From positions 1-7,106 of the forward strand of contig CABUCP010000167.1 of the NCBI GenBank assembly GCA_902490055.1: DNA of 7,106 bases, in the 5' to 3' direction. This DNA is from an uncultured Klebsiella sp. Its GTDB lineage: Bacteria > Pseudomonadota > Gammaproteobacteria > Enterobacterales > Enterobacteriaceae. The position numbers and the translations under genes are program-made. Below, piece after piece: positions 1 to 7,106 of this stretch. A model generated the notes under the pieces. The model made no database searches. It worked only from the letters and a program-made list of their open reading frames with translations, and was not told where the DNA came from. The stretch's first letter is position 1, and each line of letters begins with the position of its first letter.

Positions 1-2383
1 TACCGGCGTGATTAGCGGGAAAAACGGCCTGAGTTCGCAAATTGGCGTCGGGTTAGATAACAGCGGCGCCATCACCGGTACAGCGGGCGATGGTATTGCG
101 TTAAGCGACGGCAACAGCAAAATCAACAACAGCGGCACCGTGCAGGGCAGCGAGAACGGGATCAACGTTGTTGATAGCGCGAAAGCCGATATCATCAACA
201 GCGGTCTACTCGGCGGCGGCGGTACGGCCGTCATGTTCGCCAGCAGCAAAAATAACAGCCTAGTGCTCAATACCGGTTCCTCGCTCATCGGCGATGTCAT
301 CTCCACGGGCTCAACGGGTAATACACTCTCGCTGGTAGGTTCTGGCACAGAAGACAGCAACTTCGTCGGCCTGAATGACGGCGACGGCTTTGCCTCTGTG
401 AAAATGAACGGTGAAGACTGGACGCTCACCGGCAACCTCGACATCATCGGCAGCGGCGATTCGCTGCAGGTCAACAGCGGCCAGTTAACGCTGGCGGGCA
501 ACGTAGCTAACGCCGGCAACACTCTGGTGGCGGAAGCGGCCACGCTGCAGTTGGGCAACGGTCAAAAGACCGCGATGCTAAACGGCGGCCTGACCAATAA
601 CGGTACGCTGATCTTTAATCAGGGGAGCGACTCTACCTTTACTACCAGCATCACCGGCAGCGGCAACGTCGAAAAAGTGGATACCAACACCCTGACGCTC
701 AGCGGCCAAAATAGCTACACCGGGGATACGCTACTGAAAAGCGGCACCACCCTGCTTGCGGCGGACGCCACGCTCGGCGTAGCCGGCGGCGATGCCACCG
801 TCACCATCGACAATGGCGCCACCTTCGCCAGCGCAGGTGAGGTCAACAACAATATCGATATCCTCAGCGGCGGTATCCTCGCGGCATGGAATGCGGTTCA
901 GGGTAATTCCACGCTAAGCAATTCTGGTATCGACACCATCAACGGCAATGTCACCAATAGCGGCACGCTGTTACTCAGCGCGGCGGATGGCAGCGTGGGC
1001 AACAATTTCACCATTAACGGCGACTATACCGGCTCCACCGGCAGCCAGATCGTGATGAACAGCACCCTCGGCGAAGACAACTCGCCGACCGACCACCTGT
1101 CGATCGCCGGTAGCAGCTACGGTCAGTCCGGCCTCAGCATCGCTAACATTGGCGGCCTGGGCGCGCAAACCGTCAATGGTATGGAGGTTGTCAGCGTCGG
1201 CGGCAGTTCCGAAGCCCAGCTAACGCTGGCCAAACCGGTGGTCGCCGGAGCTTATGAATATGGCCTGTATCAGCACGACAACGGCAACTGGTATCTGGAA
1301 TCGAAAGCAACGCCATCCGATGATCCGTCCGATGATACCGATGACAGCGGCGCCGACGACGGCACCGGTACTGATGGCGGCAGCGGCACCGATAGCAGCG
1401 ATAATACGGATGGCGGCAGCAATAGCGAGAATGGCGGTCAATCCGCGCCAGAAGTGATGGCCCCGGAAGTGGGCGCTTATCTGGGTAACTACCTTGCCGC
1501 GCAGAGTATGTTCCTGCATAAGCGCGACGATCGCGATCAGCTCACCTTCCGCAATGAAGACGATCTGAATACCTGGATGTACGTGAAGGGCCGCTATCAT
1601 GAGAACGATGCCGGCGGCGATAAAGTTAGCTACGACACCACCACCACCGTGCTGCAAGTGGGTAGCGATTTCATGAGCAAGCCAATGGACAAAGGTATGC
1701 TGCGCGCCGGCGGCATGTTTGGCGCAGGCCAGGCGAAGACAAATTCTGATGCGAAACACAACGTGCGCGATGCGCAGGGTAAAGTTGATGGTTTCAATAT
1801 CGGCCTGTACGCCACCTGGCAGGAAGATCCGAAATTGCGTCTCGGCAGCTACATCGATACCTGGGCGGCATACAGCTGGTATCACAACAACGTGACCAGC
1901 AATCGCAACGATGAAGACTACGACAGCAAAGGCTTTGCCGCGTCCATCGAAGTGGGTCATGCGTGGGTTGTCGCATCAGAAAACGATCGTACATGGAAAT
2001 TTGAGCCTCAGGCGCAAATGATCTACAGCTACCTCGATCAGGAAAACCATACCGACCCGGATGGCGTGCGGGTGACCACCGTGGACAACAACAGCCTGTT
2101 TGGCCGTCTCGGGGTGAAAACCAGCTATGTCCAGCAGAAAGACACGAAGGCGTGGCAGCCGTATGTGGCGGTGAACTGGCTGAAAGGCGCGGGTCAAAAC
2201 GATCTGGCGTTCAATGGCGAAACGGTCAGCAATGATACGCCGGACGATCGCGGTCAGTTAGAACTGGGCGTGACCGGTAATGTGAATGAAACCACCACCC
2301 TTTCGCTGCGCGCCAGCGGCGAGTGGGGCGAAAACAGCTATGCCGCCTATGGTGGTCATATTCTGTTGAATCACCGCTGGTAA
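1..2383 (+). CDS. AIDA-like autotransporter (type Va), C-terminal part; 5' end cut by window
   Basis: Surface-exposed or secreted protein whose C-terminal barrel inserts into the outer membrane and exports the N-terminal passenger. The frame is open from base 2 (Thr-Gly-Val-Ile-Ser-Gly), so the start and signal peptide lie upstream. GTG at 8 is not a real start. Numbering from that codon: residues 1-110 carry NSG-type repeats; about 221-250 resemble a passenger-associated transport repeat (SGQNSYTGDTLLKSGTTL); about 330-431 look like the pertactin-type autochaperone segment; 435-479 are an acidic Asp/Ser/Gly linker; 486-508 (PEVGAYLGNYLAAQSMFLHK) match the helix that plugs the barrel; about 520-791 are the beta-barrel, ending in aromatic Trp as outer-membrane proteins do. 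No cysteine is present, as is usual for passengers that cross the periplasm. No EspP-type Asn-Asn cleavage motif is seen, so processing is unknown. It ends with tandem stops (TAA TGA). Ligand and role (adhesion, aggregation, biofilm) cannot be read from this part. Confidence 0.93.
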   Translation, partial: TGVISGKNGLSSQIGVGLDNSGAITGTAGDGIALSDGNSKINNSGTVQGSENGINVVDSAKADIINSGLLGGGGTAVMFASSKNNSLVLNTGSSLIGDVISTGSTGNTLSLVGSGTEDSNFVGLNDGDGFASVKMNGEDWTLTGNLDIIGSGDSLQVNSGQLTLAGNVANAGNTLVAEAATLQLGNGQKTAMLNGGLTNNGTLIFNQGSDSTFTTSITGSGNVEKVDTNTLTLSGQNSYTGDTLLKSGTTLLAADATLGVAGGDATVTIDNGATFASAGEVNNNIDILSGGILAAWNAVQGNSTLSNSGIDTINGNVTNSGTLLLSAADGSVGNNFTINGDYTGSTGSQIVMNSTLGEDNSPTDHLSIAGSSYGQSGLSIANIGGLGAQTVNGMEVVSVGGSSEAQLTLAKPVVAGAYEYGLYQHDNGNWYLESKATPSDDPSDDTDDSGADDGTGTDGGSGTDSSDNTDGGSNSENGGQSAPEVMAPEVGAYLGNYLAAQSMFLHKRDDRDQLTFRNEDDLNTWMYVKGRYHENDAGGDKVSYDTTTTVLQVGSDFMSKPMDKGMLRAGGMFGAGQAKTNSDAKHNVRDAQGKVDGFNIGLYATWQEDPKLRLGSYIDTWAAYSWYHNNVTSNRNDEDYDSKGFAASIEVGHAWVVASENDRTWKFEPQAQMIYSYLDQENHTDPDGVRVTTVDNNSLFGRLGVKTSYVQQKDTKAWQPYVAVNWLKGAGQNDLAFNGETVSNDTPDDRGQLELGVTGNVNETTTLSLRASGEWGENSYAAYGGHILLNHRW
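59..268 (+). repeat. 23-residue NSG repeats in the autotransporter passenger
   Basis: The triplet Asn-Ser-Gly recurs with exact 69-bp (23-residue) spacing, with codons starting at 59, 128 and 197 (AAC AGC GGC twice, then AAC AGC GGT). Each is followed two residues later by a hydrophobic-x-Gly step (AITG, TVQG, LLGG). The first two units also share a Gly-Ile about 11-12 residues after the NSG. An earlier, degenerate unit (VISGKNGL) runs off the left edge. Such spacing fits one turn of a right-handed beta-helix, the usual passenger fold. The third unit decays into the sequence around 230-300. The right boundary is approximate. Confidence 0.7.
1310..1444 (+). other. Low-complexity acidic Asp/Ser/Gly linker between passenger and barrel
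   Basis: These 45 codons encode a spacer with about twelve Asp and many Ser, Gly and Thr, placed just before the PEVGAYLGNYLAAQSM helix of the barrel. Related AIDA-like proteins often have a proline-rich spacer here. DNA-level direct repeats are visible: TCCGATGAT at 1316-1324 and 1328-1336, followed by ACCGATGAC at 1337-1345, and GATGGCGGCAGC at 1373-1384 and 1409-1420. The offsets (12 and 36 bp) are multiples of three, so slippage would keep the frame. Confidence 0.8.
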
Positions 2384-2395
2384 TGAGCGCGCGGT

Positions 2396-2433
2396 AAAAC
2401 AAAAAGCAGTGGCCGGGGCCACTGCTTTTTTTT
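2396..2433. terminator. Bidirectional intrinsic terminator between the autotransporter and lipoprotein genes
   Basis: Stem GCAGTGGC (2406-2413) pairs with GCCACTGC (2418-2425) around the loop CGGG. Eight T follow on the + strand (2426-2433). On the - strand the complement of 2396-2405 gives TTTTT, one G, then TTTT. The hairpin can therefore stop the autotransporter transcript and the convergent lipoprotein transcript. The lipoprotein stop codon (2432-2434) overlaps the T-tract. Confidence 0.92.
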
Positions 2434-2665
2434 AGTTATCCAGTTCGTCCATCGACTTCACCTGGTCGCGGTTGATCTGTTCTACACGACCGGTTTCCGC
2501 ATTTTTGTAGGATACCAGGCCGGTATCGTCATCGACCTGCGGTTTGCCGCTGGTCACAATGGTCTTGCCGTCCGTTGTTTTGAGCGACTGATTCGATGAG
2601 CAACCGGCAATAAATAATACCGCCGTCGCCGCCAGCGCGGATGCCACCAGAATATTGTTCCGCAT
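2432..2665 (-). CDS. Small outer-membrane lipoprotein, YgdI/YgdR (DUF903) family
   Basis: Protein of 77 residues. Residues 1-21 form a lipoprotein signal peptide (MRNN, then a hydrophobic run) ending in the lipobox Ile-Ala-Gly-Cys, with the lipidated Cys at 22. Ser follows at +2, so outer-membrane sorting by Lol is expected. The mature 56 residues carry the family pattern seen in remembered E. coli YgdI: TTDGKTIVTSGKPQ, DDDTGLVSYK, a central QINRDQVK and the C-terminal ELDN. The family has a small SH3-like beta fold and no firmly established function. The start at 2665 is chosen because it gives a clean signal peptide and lies 5 nt after a perfect AGGAGG. The frame could be extended to 2689 (TTG) or 2686 (ATG), but that would put charged residues and a second Met before the signal. 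The gene sits between its own promoter region and the shared terminator, so it is probably monocistronic. E. coli ygdI and ygdR are not, as I recall, next to carB, so this may be an extra paralogue. Confidence 0.9.
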   Translation of the reverse strand: MRNNILVASALAATAVLFIAGCSSNQSLKTTDGKTIVTSGKPQVDDDTGLVSYKNAETGRVEQINRDQVKSMDELDN

Positions 2666-2670
2666 TGTAT

Positions 2671-2676
2671 CCTCCT
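2671..2676 (-). promoter_or_regulatory. Shine-Dalgarno sequence that fixes the lipoprotein start
   Basis: On the - strand AGGAGG is followed by ATACA and then ATG at 2665. This is a perfect anti-16S match with 5-nt spacing. It favours the 77-residue product over the longer alternatives that begin at 2686 or 2689. Confidence 0.85.
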
Positions 2677-2705
2677 GTCTTTTCATCAATTGGTATCGTT
2701 ATCGT

Positions 2706-2721
2706 GCTAACTATAGTTAGC
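2706..2721 (-). promoter_or_regulatory. 16-bp perfect palindrome with an embedded -10-like element upstream of the lipoprotein gene
   Basis: GCTAACTATAGTTAGC equals its own reverse complement. It lies 41 bp upstream of the lipoprotein start. Its centre contains TATAGT, a 5/6 match to the sigma-70 -10 box. The hexamer 17 nt upstream on the - strand (TCTGTC) is a poor -35, so any promoter would be weak or activator-dependent. A second short symmetric element, CTGACTCAG (2722-2730), directly abuts it. A dimeric regulator could cover the -10, but which one is unknown. If transcription started further upstream, the palindrome would instead be a hairpin in the 5' leader. Confidence 0.5.
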
Positions 2722-2770
2722 CTGACTCAGCAGACAGATAAAAGCAGAACTCTCCGAAGATGGCCGTTGC

Positions 2771-2803
2771 AAAAAAAACGGGCCGACGATGTCGTCAGCC
2801 CGT
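2771..2803 (-). terminator. Intrinsic terminator of the carAB operon
   Basis: On the - strand the 26-nt segment 2803-2778 folds into a near-perfect hairpin: ACGGGCTGACGA pairs with TCGTCGGCCCGT with a single T-G wobble, leaving a very small loop. Eight T follow directly (complement of 2771-2778). It lies about 30 bp after the carB stop and before the lipoprotein promoter region, separating the two same-strand units. Confidence 0.92.
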
Positions 2804-2810
2804 ATGTTTT

Positions 2811-2833
2811 GCTATCCGGCCAGGCCGGTACGC
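2811..2833. repeat. Short imperfect inverted repeat just after carB
   Basis: CCGGCC (2816-2821) and GGCCGG (2823-2828) are separated by one base, and the outer GC/GC ends (2811-2812 and 2832-2833) also pair. The 23-bp element directly abuts the carB stop codon and lies 7 bp from the terminator hairpin. On the - strand GGCCGGATA resembles one arm of enterobacterial REP elements, but the usual long central stem is missing. It may be a degenerate REP or simply a stabilising 3' hairpin. Confidence 0.45.
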
Positions 2834-5800
2834 TTATTTGGTAATTTGCGCGTGCATTTCCTGAACCGAAATCACCTTCTCGGTGGCATCGGCATTCAGC
2901 GCCATCGCGGTAGCAAAGCCGCCGTTCAGCGTGGTGTCATAATGCACTTTGTATTGCAGCGCGCTGCGGCGAATCAGCTTGGAGTCTTCAATCGCTTGAC
3001 GACCAGCGGTGGTGTTGATGATGTAGGTATACTCGCCATTCTTGATACGGTCCTGAATGTGCGGGCGGCCTTCATGCACCTTGTTCACCAGACGCGGGTT
3101 GATGCCGGCTTCACCGAGCACAATCGCGGTACCGTGGGTGGCATCCAGCTCGAACCCCTGCTTCAGCAGTTTCGCCGCCAGGTCGACAACGCGCTCTTTA
3201 TCGCCTTCGCGAACGGAGAGCAGCGCGCGGCCCTGTTTCTTCATCGTGGAGTTGCTGCCCAACTGCGCTTTAGCGAACGCTTCCGCGAAGGTGCGGCCTA
3301 CGCCCATCACTTCACCGGTAGAGCGCATTTCCGGCCCTAACAGCGGGTCAACGCCCGGGAATTTGTTAAACGGCAGCACCACCTCTTTCACCGAGTAGTA
3401 CGGCGGGATGATCTCTTTGGTGACGCCCTGCTGTTTCAGAGTCTTACCGGCCATCACGCGCGCCGCCACTTTCGCCAGCGGTAAGCCGGTGGCTTTCGAA
3501 ACGAACGGTACGGTACGCGCCGCGCGCGGGTTGACCTCAATCAGGTAGACTTCGTTATCTTTCACCGCAAACTGCACGTTCATCAGGCCGCGAACCTGCA
3601 GTTCGAAGGCCAGTTTCTGCACCTGTTCGCGCATCACGTCCTGAATTTCCTGGCTCAGAGTGTAGGCTGGCAGAGAACATGCGGAGTCGCCGGAGTGCAC
3701 GCCTGCCTGCTCAATGTGCTCCATGATGCCGCCAATCAGCACCATTTCGCCGTCGCAGATAGCGTCAACGTCAACTTCAATCGCGTCATCCAGGAAGCGG
3801 TCCAGCAGCACCGGCGCGTCGTTGGAAACGCTAACGGCGGTCTGGAAGTAGCGACGCAGGTCAGCTTCGTCGTAGACGATTTCCATCGCGCGGCCGCCGA
3901 GTACGTAGGACGGGCGCACGACCAGCGGGTAGCCAATCTCTTTCGCTTTTTCTACCGCTTGTTCAATGGCGGTAACGGTAGCGTTCGCCGGCTGCTTCAG
4001 CTTCAGACGGTCAACCGCATGCTGGAAACGCTCGCGGTCTTCGGCGCGGTCAATCGCATCCGGGCTGGTACCGATAACCGGTACGCCCGCGGCTTCGAGT
4101 TCACGCGCCAGCTTCAGCGGGGTCTGGCCGCCGTACTGCACGATAACGCCTTTCGGTTTCTCGATGCGGACAATTTCCAGCACATCTTCCAGGGTTACCG
4201 GCTCGAAGTACAGACGGTCGGAGGTGTCGTAGTCGGTCGAGACGGTTTCCGGGTTACAGTTGACCATGATGGTCTCATAACCGTCTTCACGCAGCGCCAG
4301 CGAGGCGTGTACGCAGCAGTAATCGAATTCAATCCCCTGGCCGATACGGTTCGGGCCGCCGCCGAGCACCATGATTTTGTCACGGTCGACGGACGGGTTA
4401 GATTCGCACTCGTCTTCATAGGTGGAGTACATATAGGCGGTATCGGTGGCGAATTCCGCCGCGCAGGTATCCACGCGCTTGTAGACCGGGTGCAGGTTGT
4501 ACTGATCGCGCAGCTTGCGGATTTCCGCTTCGCGTACGCCCGCCAGCTTCGCCAGGCGCGCATCGGCAAAGCCTTTACGCTTCAGCATGCGCAGGAAGTC
4601 GGCATCGAGGCCGTTAATGCCCACTTCCGCCACTTTCTCTTCCAGGCGTACCAGCTCTTCAATTTGTACCAGGAACCAGCGGTCGATGTTGGTCAGGTTG
4701 AAGACGCCGTCGACGGAGAGGCCCGCGCGGAAAGCATCGGCGATGTACCAGATACGCTCGGCGCCGGCGTCTTTCAGCTCGCGACGAATTTTGGTCAGCG
4801 CTTCCGGGTCGTCGAGGCTCACTTTCGGGTCGAAGCCGGTCGCGCCCACTTCCAGGCCGCGCAGCGCTTTCTGCAGCGATTCCTGCTGAGTGCGGCCAAT
4901 CGCCATCACTTCACCGACGGACTTCATCTGCGTGGTCAGACGGTCATTGGCGCCAGCAAATTTTTCGAAGTTAAAACGCGGGATTTTGGTCACAACATAG
5001 TCGATGGACGGTTCGAAGGAGGCCGGGGTACGGCCGCCGGTGATGTCGTTCATCAGCTCATCCAGGGTGTAACCTACCGCCAGTTTCGCCGCCACTTTAG
5101 CAATCGGGAAACCGGTGGCTTTCGAAGCCAGCGCCGAGGAGCGGGAGACGCGCGGGTTCATTTCGATAACGATCAGGCGACCATCTTTCGGGTTCACCGA
5201 AAACTGGACGTTAGAACCGCCGGTTTCCACGCCGATTTCACGCAGTACCGCCATCGAGGCGTTACGCATGATTTGATATTCTTTGTCGGTCAGGGTCTGC
5301 GCCGGGGCGACGGTAATGGAGTCGCCGGTATGGATCCCCATGGCATCGAAGTTTTCAATCGAGCAGACGATGATGCAGTTGTCGTTCTTATCGCGCACCA
5401 CTTCCATCTCATACTCTTTCCAGCCGATCAGCGATTCATCAATCAGCAGTTCGTTGGTCGGAGAGAGATCCAAGCCGCGCTCGCAGATTTCTTCGAACTC
5501 TTCGCGGTTATAAGCGATACCGCCGCCGGTGCCGCCCATCGTAAAGGACGGACGGATGATGCACGGGAAGCCGACGTCAGCGGCAACCGCCAGCGCTTCT
5601 TCCATGGTGTGCGCGATACCGGAACGCGCGGTGTCGAGGCCGATTTTCTTCATCGCCACGTCAAAGCGACGGCGGTCTTCCGCTTTATCAATCGCATCAG
5701 CGGTGGCGCCGATCATGGTGACGCCAAATTCGGCCAGCACGCCCTGACGTTCCAGCTCCAGCGCGCAGTTCAGCGCGGTCTGGCCGCCCATGGTCGGCAG

Positions 5801-6058
5801 CACCGCGTCCGGGCGCTCTTTTTCGATAATTTTACGTACCACTTCCCAGTGAATCGGCTCGATATAGGTCGCATCGGCCATCTCCGGGTCGGTCATGATT
5901 GTTGCCGGGTTGGAGTTCACCAGAATGACGCGGTAGCCCTCTTCACGCAGGGCTTTACACGCCTGGGCGCCCGAGTAGTCAAACTCACACGCCTGACCGA
6001 TAACAATCGGGCCCGCGCCCAGAATCAGGATACTTTTTATGTCTGTACGTTTTGGCAT
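2834..6058 (-). CDS. carB: Carbamoyl-phosphate synthetase large subunit
   Basis: Cytoplasmic synthetase that makes carbamoyl phosphate from bicarbonate, ammonia (delivered by CarA) and two ATP, feeding arginine and pyrimidine synthesis. The protein has 1074 residues against 1073 in E. coli, the extra one being Thr near the C-terminus (ending QITK). Domains in order: carboxyphosphate ATP-grasp half (about 1-400), oligomerisation domain (about 400-553), carbamoyl-phosphate ATP-grasp half (about 554-936) and MGS-like allosteric domain (937-1074). Residues known from the E. coli enzyme are at the same numbers: R129, R169, Q285, E299 and N301 in the first half; R715, Q829, E841 and N843 in the second; ornithine-site E783, D791, E892 and T1042; UMP/IMP-site S948, K954, T974, T977, K993, N1015 and T1017. 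It should therefore be active and allosterically controlled. The start ATG at 6058 is preceded by AGGAG (6069-6073), 10 nt away, and lies 17 bp after the carA stop, as expected for co-transcription. No frameshift is seen. Confidence 0.99.
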   Translation of the reverse strand: MPKRTDIKSILILGAGPIVIGQACEFDYSGAQACKALREEGYRVILVNSNPATIMTDPEMADATYIEPIHWEVVRKIIEKERPDAVLPTMGGQTALNCALELERQGVLAEFGVTMIGATADAIDKAEDRRRFDVAMKKIGLDTARSGIAHTMEEALAVAADVGFPCIIRPSFTMGGTGGGIAYNREEFEEICERGLDLSPTNELLIDESLIGWKEYEMEVVRDKNDNCIIVCSIENFDAMGIHTGDSITVAPAQTLTDKEYQIMRNASMAVLREIGVETGGSNVQFSVNPKDGRLIVIEMNPRVSRSSALASKATGFPIAKVAAKLAVGYTLDELMNDITGGRTPASFEPSIDYVVTKIPRFNFEKFAGANDRLTTQMKSVGEVMAIGRTQQESLQKALRGLEVGATGFDPKVSLDDPEALTKIRRELKDAGAERIWYIADAFRAGLSVDGVFNLTNIDRWFLVQIEELVRLEEKVAEVGINGLDADFLRMLKRKGFADARLAKLAGVREAEIRKLRDQYNLHPVYKRVDTCAAEFATDTAYMYSTYEDECESNPSVDRDKIMVLGGGPNRIGQGIEFDYCCVHASLALREDGYETIMVNCNPETVSTDYDTSDRLYFEPVTLEDVLEIVRIEKPKGVIVQYGGQTPLKLARELEAAGVPVIGTSPDAIDRAEDRERFQHAVDRLKLKQPANATVTAIEQAVEKAKEIGYPLVVRPSYVLGGRAMEIVYDEADLRRYFQTAVSVSNDAPVLLDRFLDDAIEVDVDAICDGEMVLIGGIMEHIEQAGVHSGDSACSLPAYTLSQEIQDVMREQVQKLAFELQVRGLMNVQFAVKDNEVYLIEVNPRAARTVPFVSKATGLPLAKVAARVMAGKTLKQQGVTKEIIPPYYSVKEVVLPFNKFPGVDPLLGPEMRSTGEVMGVGRTFAEAFAKAQLGSNSTMKKQGRALLSVREGDKERVVDLAAKLLKQGFELDATHGTAIVLGEAGINPRLVNKVHEGRPHIQDRIKNGEYTYIINTTAGRQAIEDSKLIRRSALQYKVHYDTTLNGGFATAMALNADATEKVISVQEMHAQITK

Positions 6059-6075
6059 TGCTCTTTTACTCCTGA

Positions 6076-7106
6076 TTATTTCGCGGACTGACGGTATTGC
6101 TCAATTAACTCGATAAAATGGTCGAACAGCGGCGCGGCATCGTGCGGCCCCGGGCTCGCTTCAGGGTGGCCCTGGAAGCTGAACGCCGGTTTGTCGGTAC
6201 GATGAATCCCCTGCAGGGTGCCATCGAACAGCGACTTGTGGGTCACGCGCAGATTAGCGGGCAGCGTCGCTTCGTCCACCGCAAAACCGTGGTTCTGGGC
6301 GGTAATCATCACCACGTTGTTATCAATATCTTTAACCGGGTGGTTGCCGCCGTGATGGCCGAACTTCATCTTAATGGTCTTCGCACCGCTCGCCAGCGCC
6401 AGCAGCTGATGGCCGAGGCAGATGCCAAAGACCGGAATATCGGTAGTGAGGAATGTTTCAATTGCCGCAATAGCGTAATCACACGGCGCCGGGTCGCCAG
6501 GGCCATTGGACAGGAAAATGCCGTCCGGATTGAGCTTGAGAACATCTTCCGCCGAGGTCTGCGCCGGCACCACCGTCAGGCGGCAGCCGCGGTCAACCAG
6601 CATCCGCAGGATGTTGCGCTTGGCGCCGAAATCATAAGCCACCACGTGGAACGGCAGCTCGCTTTCCGCCTTCGCTTCCGGCAGGTCGCCTTCCAGCGTC
6701 CAGCTCCCCTGAGTCCAGCCGTAGGTCTCTGCGGTGGTGACCTCTTTCGCCAGGTCCATGCCGTTCAGGCCAGGGAACGCCTGCGCTTTTTCCAGCGCCA
6801 GCTGCGCGTCAAGGCTGTCGCCCGCGATGATACAGCCGTTCTGCGCGCCTTTCTCACGCAGTAAACGCGTCAGCTTACGGGTATCGATATCGGCAATCGC
6901 CACGATGTTATGGCGCTTCAGGTAAGAAGACAGGTCTTCGGTATTGCGGAAGTTGCTGGCAATCAGCGGCAGGTCGCGAATGACCAGACCCTGTGCATGT
7001 ACCTGAGAAGATTCTTCATCGGCGGCGTTGGTGCCGACATTACCAATATGGGGATAAGTAAGAGTGACGATTTGGCGGGAATAGGAAGGATCAGTGAGGA
7101 TTTCTT
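6076..7106 (-). CDS. carA: Carbamoyl-phosphate synthetase small (glutaminase) subunit; N-terminus beyond the window
   Basis: Cytoplasmic glutamine amidotransferase that hydrolyses glutamine and channels ammonia to CarB. The frame is open to the right edge, beginning at about E. coli residue 41 ([11 protein letters not shown]), so about 40 residues, the true start and the carAB promoters are missing. The GTG at 6903 is internal (Val108). Visible are the C-terminal half of the CarA-specific N-terminal domain, then from about residue 190 a class I glutamine amidotransferase domain: oxyanion motif NGPGDP, nucleophile elbow GICLGHQ with Cys269 (codon 6418-6420), and the catalytic pair His353 and Glu355 in [13 protein letters not shown]. 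The C-terminus (QYRQSAK) corresponds to residue 382 of E. coli CarA, so no indels are needed. Regulation by arginine and pyrimidines is known for the family, but its sites are not in this window. Confidence 0.98.
   Translation of the reverse strand, partial: EILTDPSYSRQIVTLTYPHIGNVGTNAADEESSQVHAQGLVIRDLPLIASNFRNTEDLSSYLKRHNIVAIADIDTRKLTRLLREKGAQNGCIIAGDSLDAQLALEKAQAFPGLNGMDLAKEVTTAETYGWTQGSWTLEGDLPEAKAESELPFHVVAYDFGAKRNILRMLVDRGCRLTVVPAQTSAEDVLKLNPDGIFLSNGPGDPAPCDYAIAAIETFLTTDIPVFGICLGHQLLALASGAKTIKMKFGHHGGNHPVKDIDNNVVMITAQNHGFAVDEATLPANLRVTHKSLFDGTLQGIHRTDKPAFSFQGHPEASPGPHDAAPLFDHFIELIEQYRQSAK

Noticed and set aside
1220..1960. A 246-codon open frame on the - strand opposite the autotransporter
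   Set aside because: It mirrors the repetitive Asp/Gly/Ser codons of the autotransporter. The Ala/Ile/Val-rich translation across the linker looks membrane-like only because GAT/GGC codons read backwards as ATC/GCC.
2432..2689. Longer 85-residue lipoprotein starting at TTG 2689
   Set aside because: The perfect AGGAGG at 2671-2676 lies inside that extension and points to ATG 2665, which also gives a normal-length lipoprotein signal peptide.
2789..3340. A 183-codon + strand open frame over the end of carB
   Set aside because: It overlaps the carAB terminator and the antisense of carB, and has no recognisable domain.
3695..6091. A 798-codon open frame on the + strand opposite carB
   Set aside because: It is antisense to a near-perfect carB and arises from the GC-rich, biased codon use of that gene. 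Its translation is His/Arg/Phe-rich low-information sequence with no recognisable domain, and no start signals were noted.
6118..6864. A 248-codon open frame on the + strand opposite carA
   Set aside because: It is the reverse reading of conserved carA codons, with no family resemblance.
6076..6903. Treating carA as a complete 275-residue gene starting at GTG 6903
   Set aside because: The frame stays open and matches CarA all the way to the window edge (about residues 41-107), so the GTG is an internal valine.
1..7106. A new multi-gene defence, toxin or mobile system
   Set aside because: All genes in the window belong to known families (autotransporter, DUF903 lipoprotein, carbamoyl-phosphate synthetase). 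No nuclease, transposase, integrase, toxin-antitoxin pair, CRISPR repeat or attachment site was seen.

Overview
The window looks like chromosomal DNA from a gammaproteobacterium of the Enterobacteriaceae. CarB and CarA can be aligned to the remembered E. coli proteins without internal gaps, and the GC-rich composition and small differences suggest a Klebsiella/Enterobacter/Kosakonia-type genome rather than E. coli itself. The genus is an inference. Both ends of the window cut through genes.

Layout: (1) Positions 1-2383 on the + strand hold the C-terminal 793 codons of a type V (AIDA-like) autotransporter: a glycine/asparagine/serine-rich beta-helical passenger, an autochaperone-like segment, an acidic Asp/Ser/Gly linker and a C-terminal outer-membrane beta-barrel ending in Trp. 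(2) Positions 2396-2433 hold a hairpin flanked by an A-tract and a T-tract, which can terminate transcription from both sides. (3) Positions 2432-2665 on the - strand encode a 77-residue lipoprotein of the YgdI/YgdR (DUF903) family, preceded by a strong Shine-Dalgarno sequence and a 16-bp perfect palindrome that contains a plausible -10 element. (4) Positions 2771-2833 hold a strong intrinsic terminator and a second small inverted repeat, both just after carB. (5) Positions 2834-6058 and 6076-7106 on the - strand are carB (complete) and carA (missing about the first 40 codons), the two subunits of carbamoyl-phosphate synthetase, 17 bp apart in the usual carAB operon order. The carAB promoters and the carA start lie beyond the right edge.

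Functionally, CarA hydrolyses glutamine and passes ammonia to CarB, which makes carbamoyl phosphate for arginine and pyrimidine synthesis. The autotransporter and the lipoprotein are envelope proteins with no evident link to that pathway. Their place beside carAB looks like accessory content next to a core operon. No gene-free stretch exceeds about 170 bp. I see no RNA gene, CRISPR array, insertion sequence or phage feature, and no convincing undescribed multi-gene system. The points most worth a second look are the palindromic promoter region of the lipoprotein and the repeat and linker architecture of the autotransporter.
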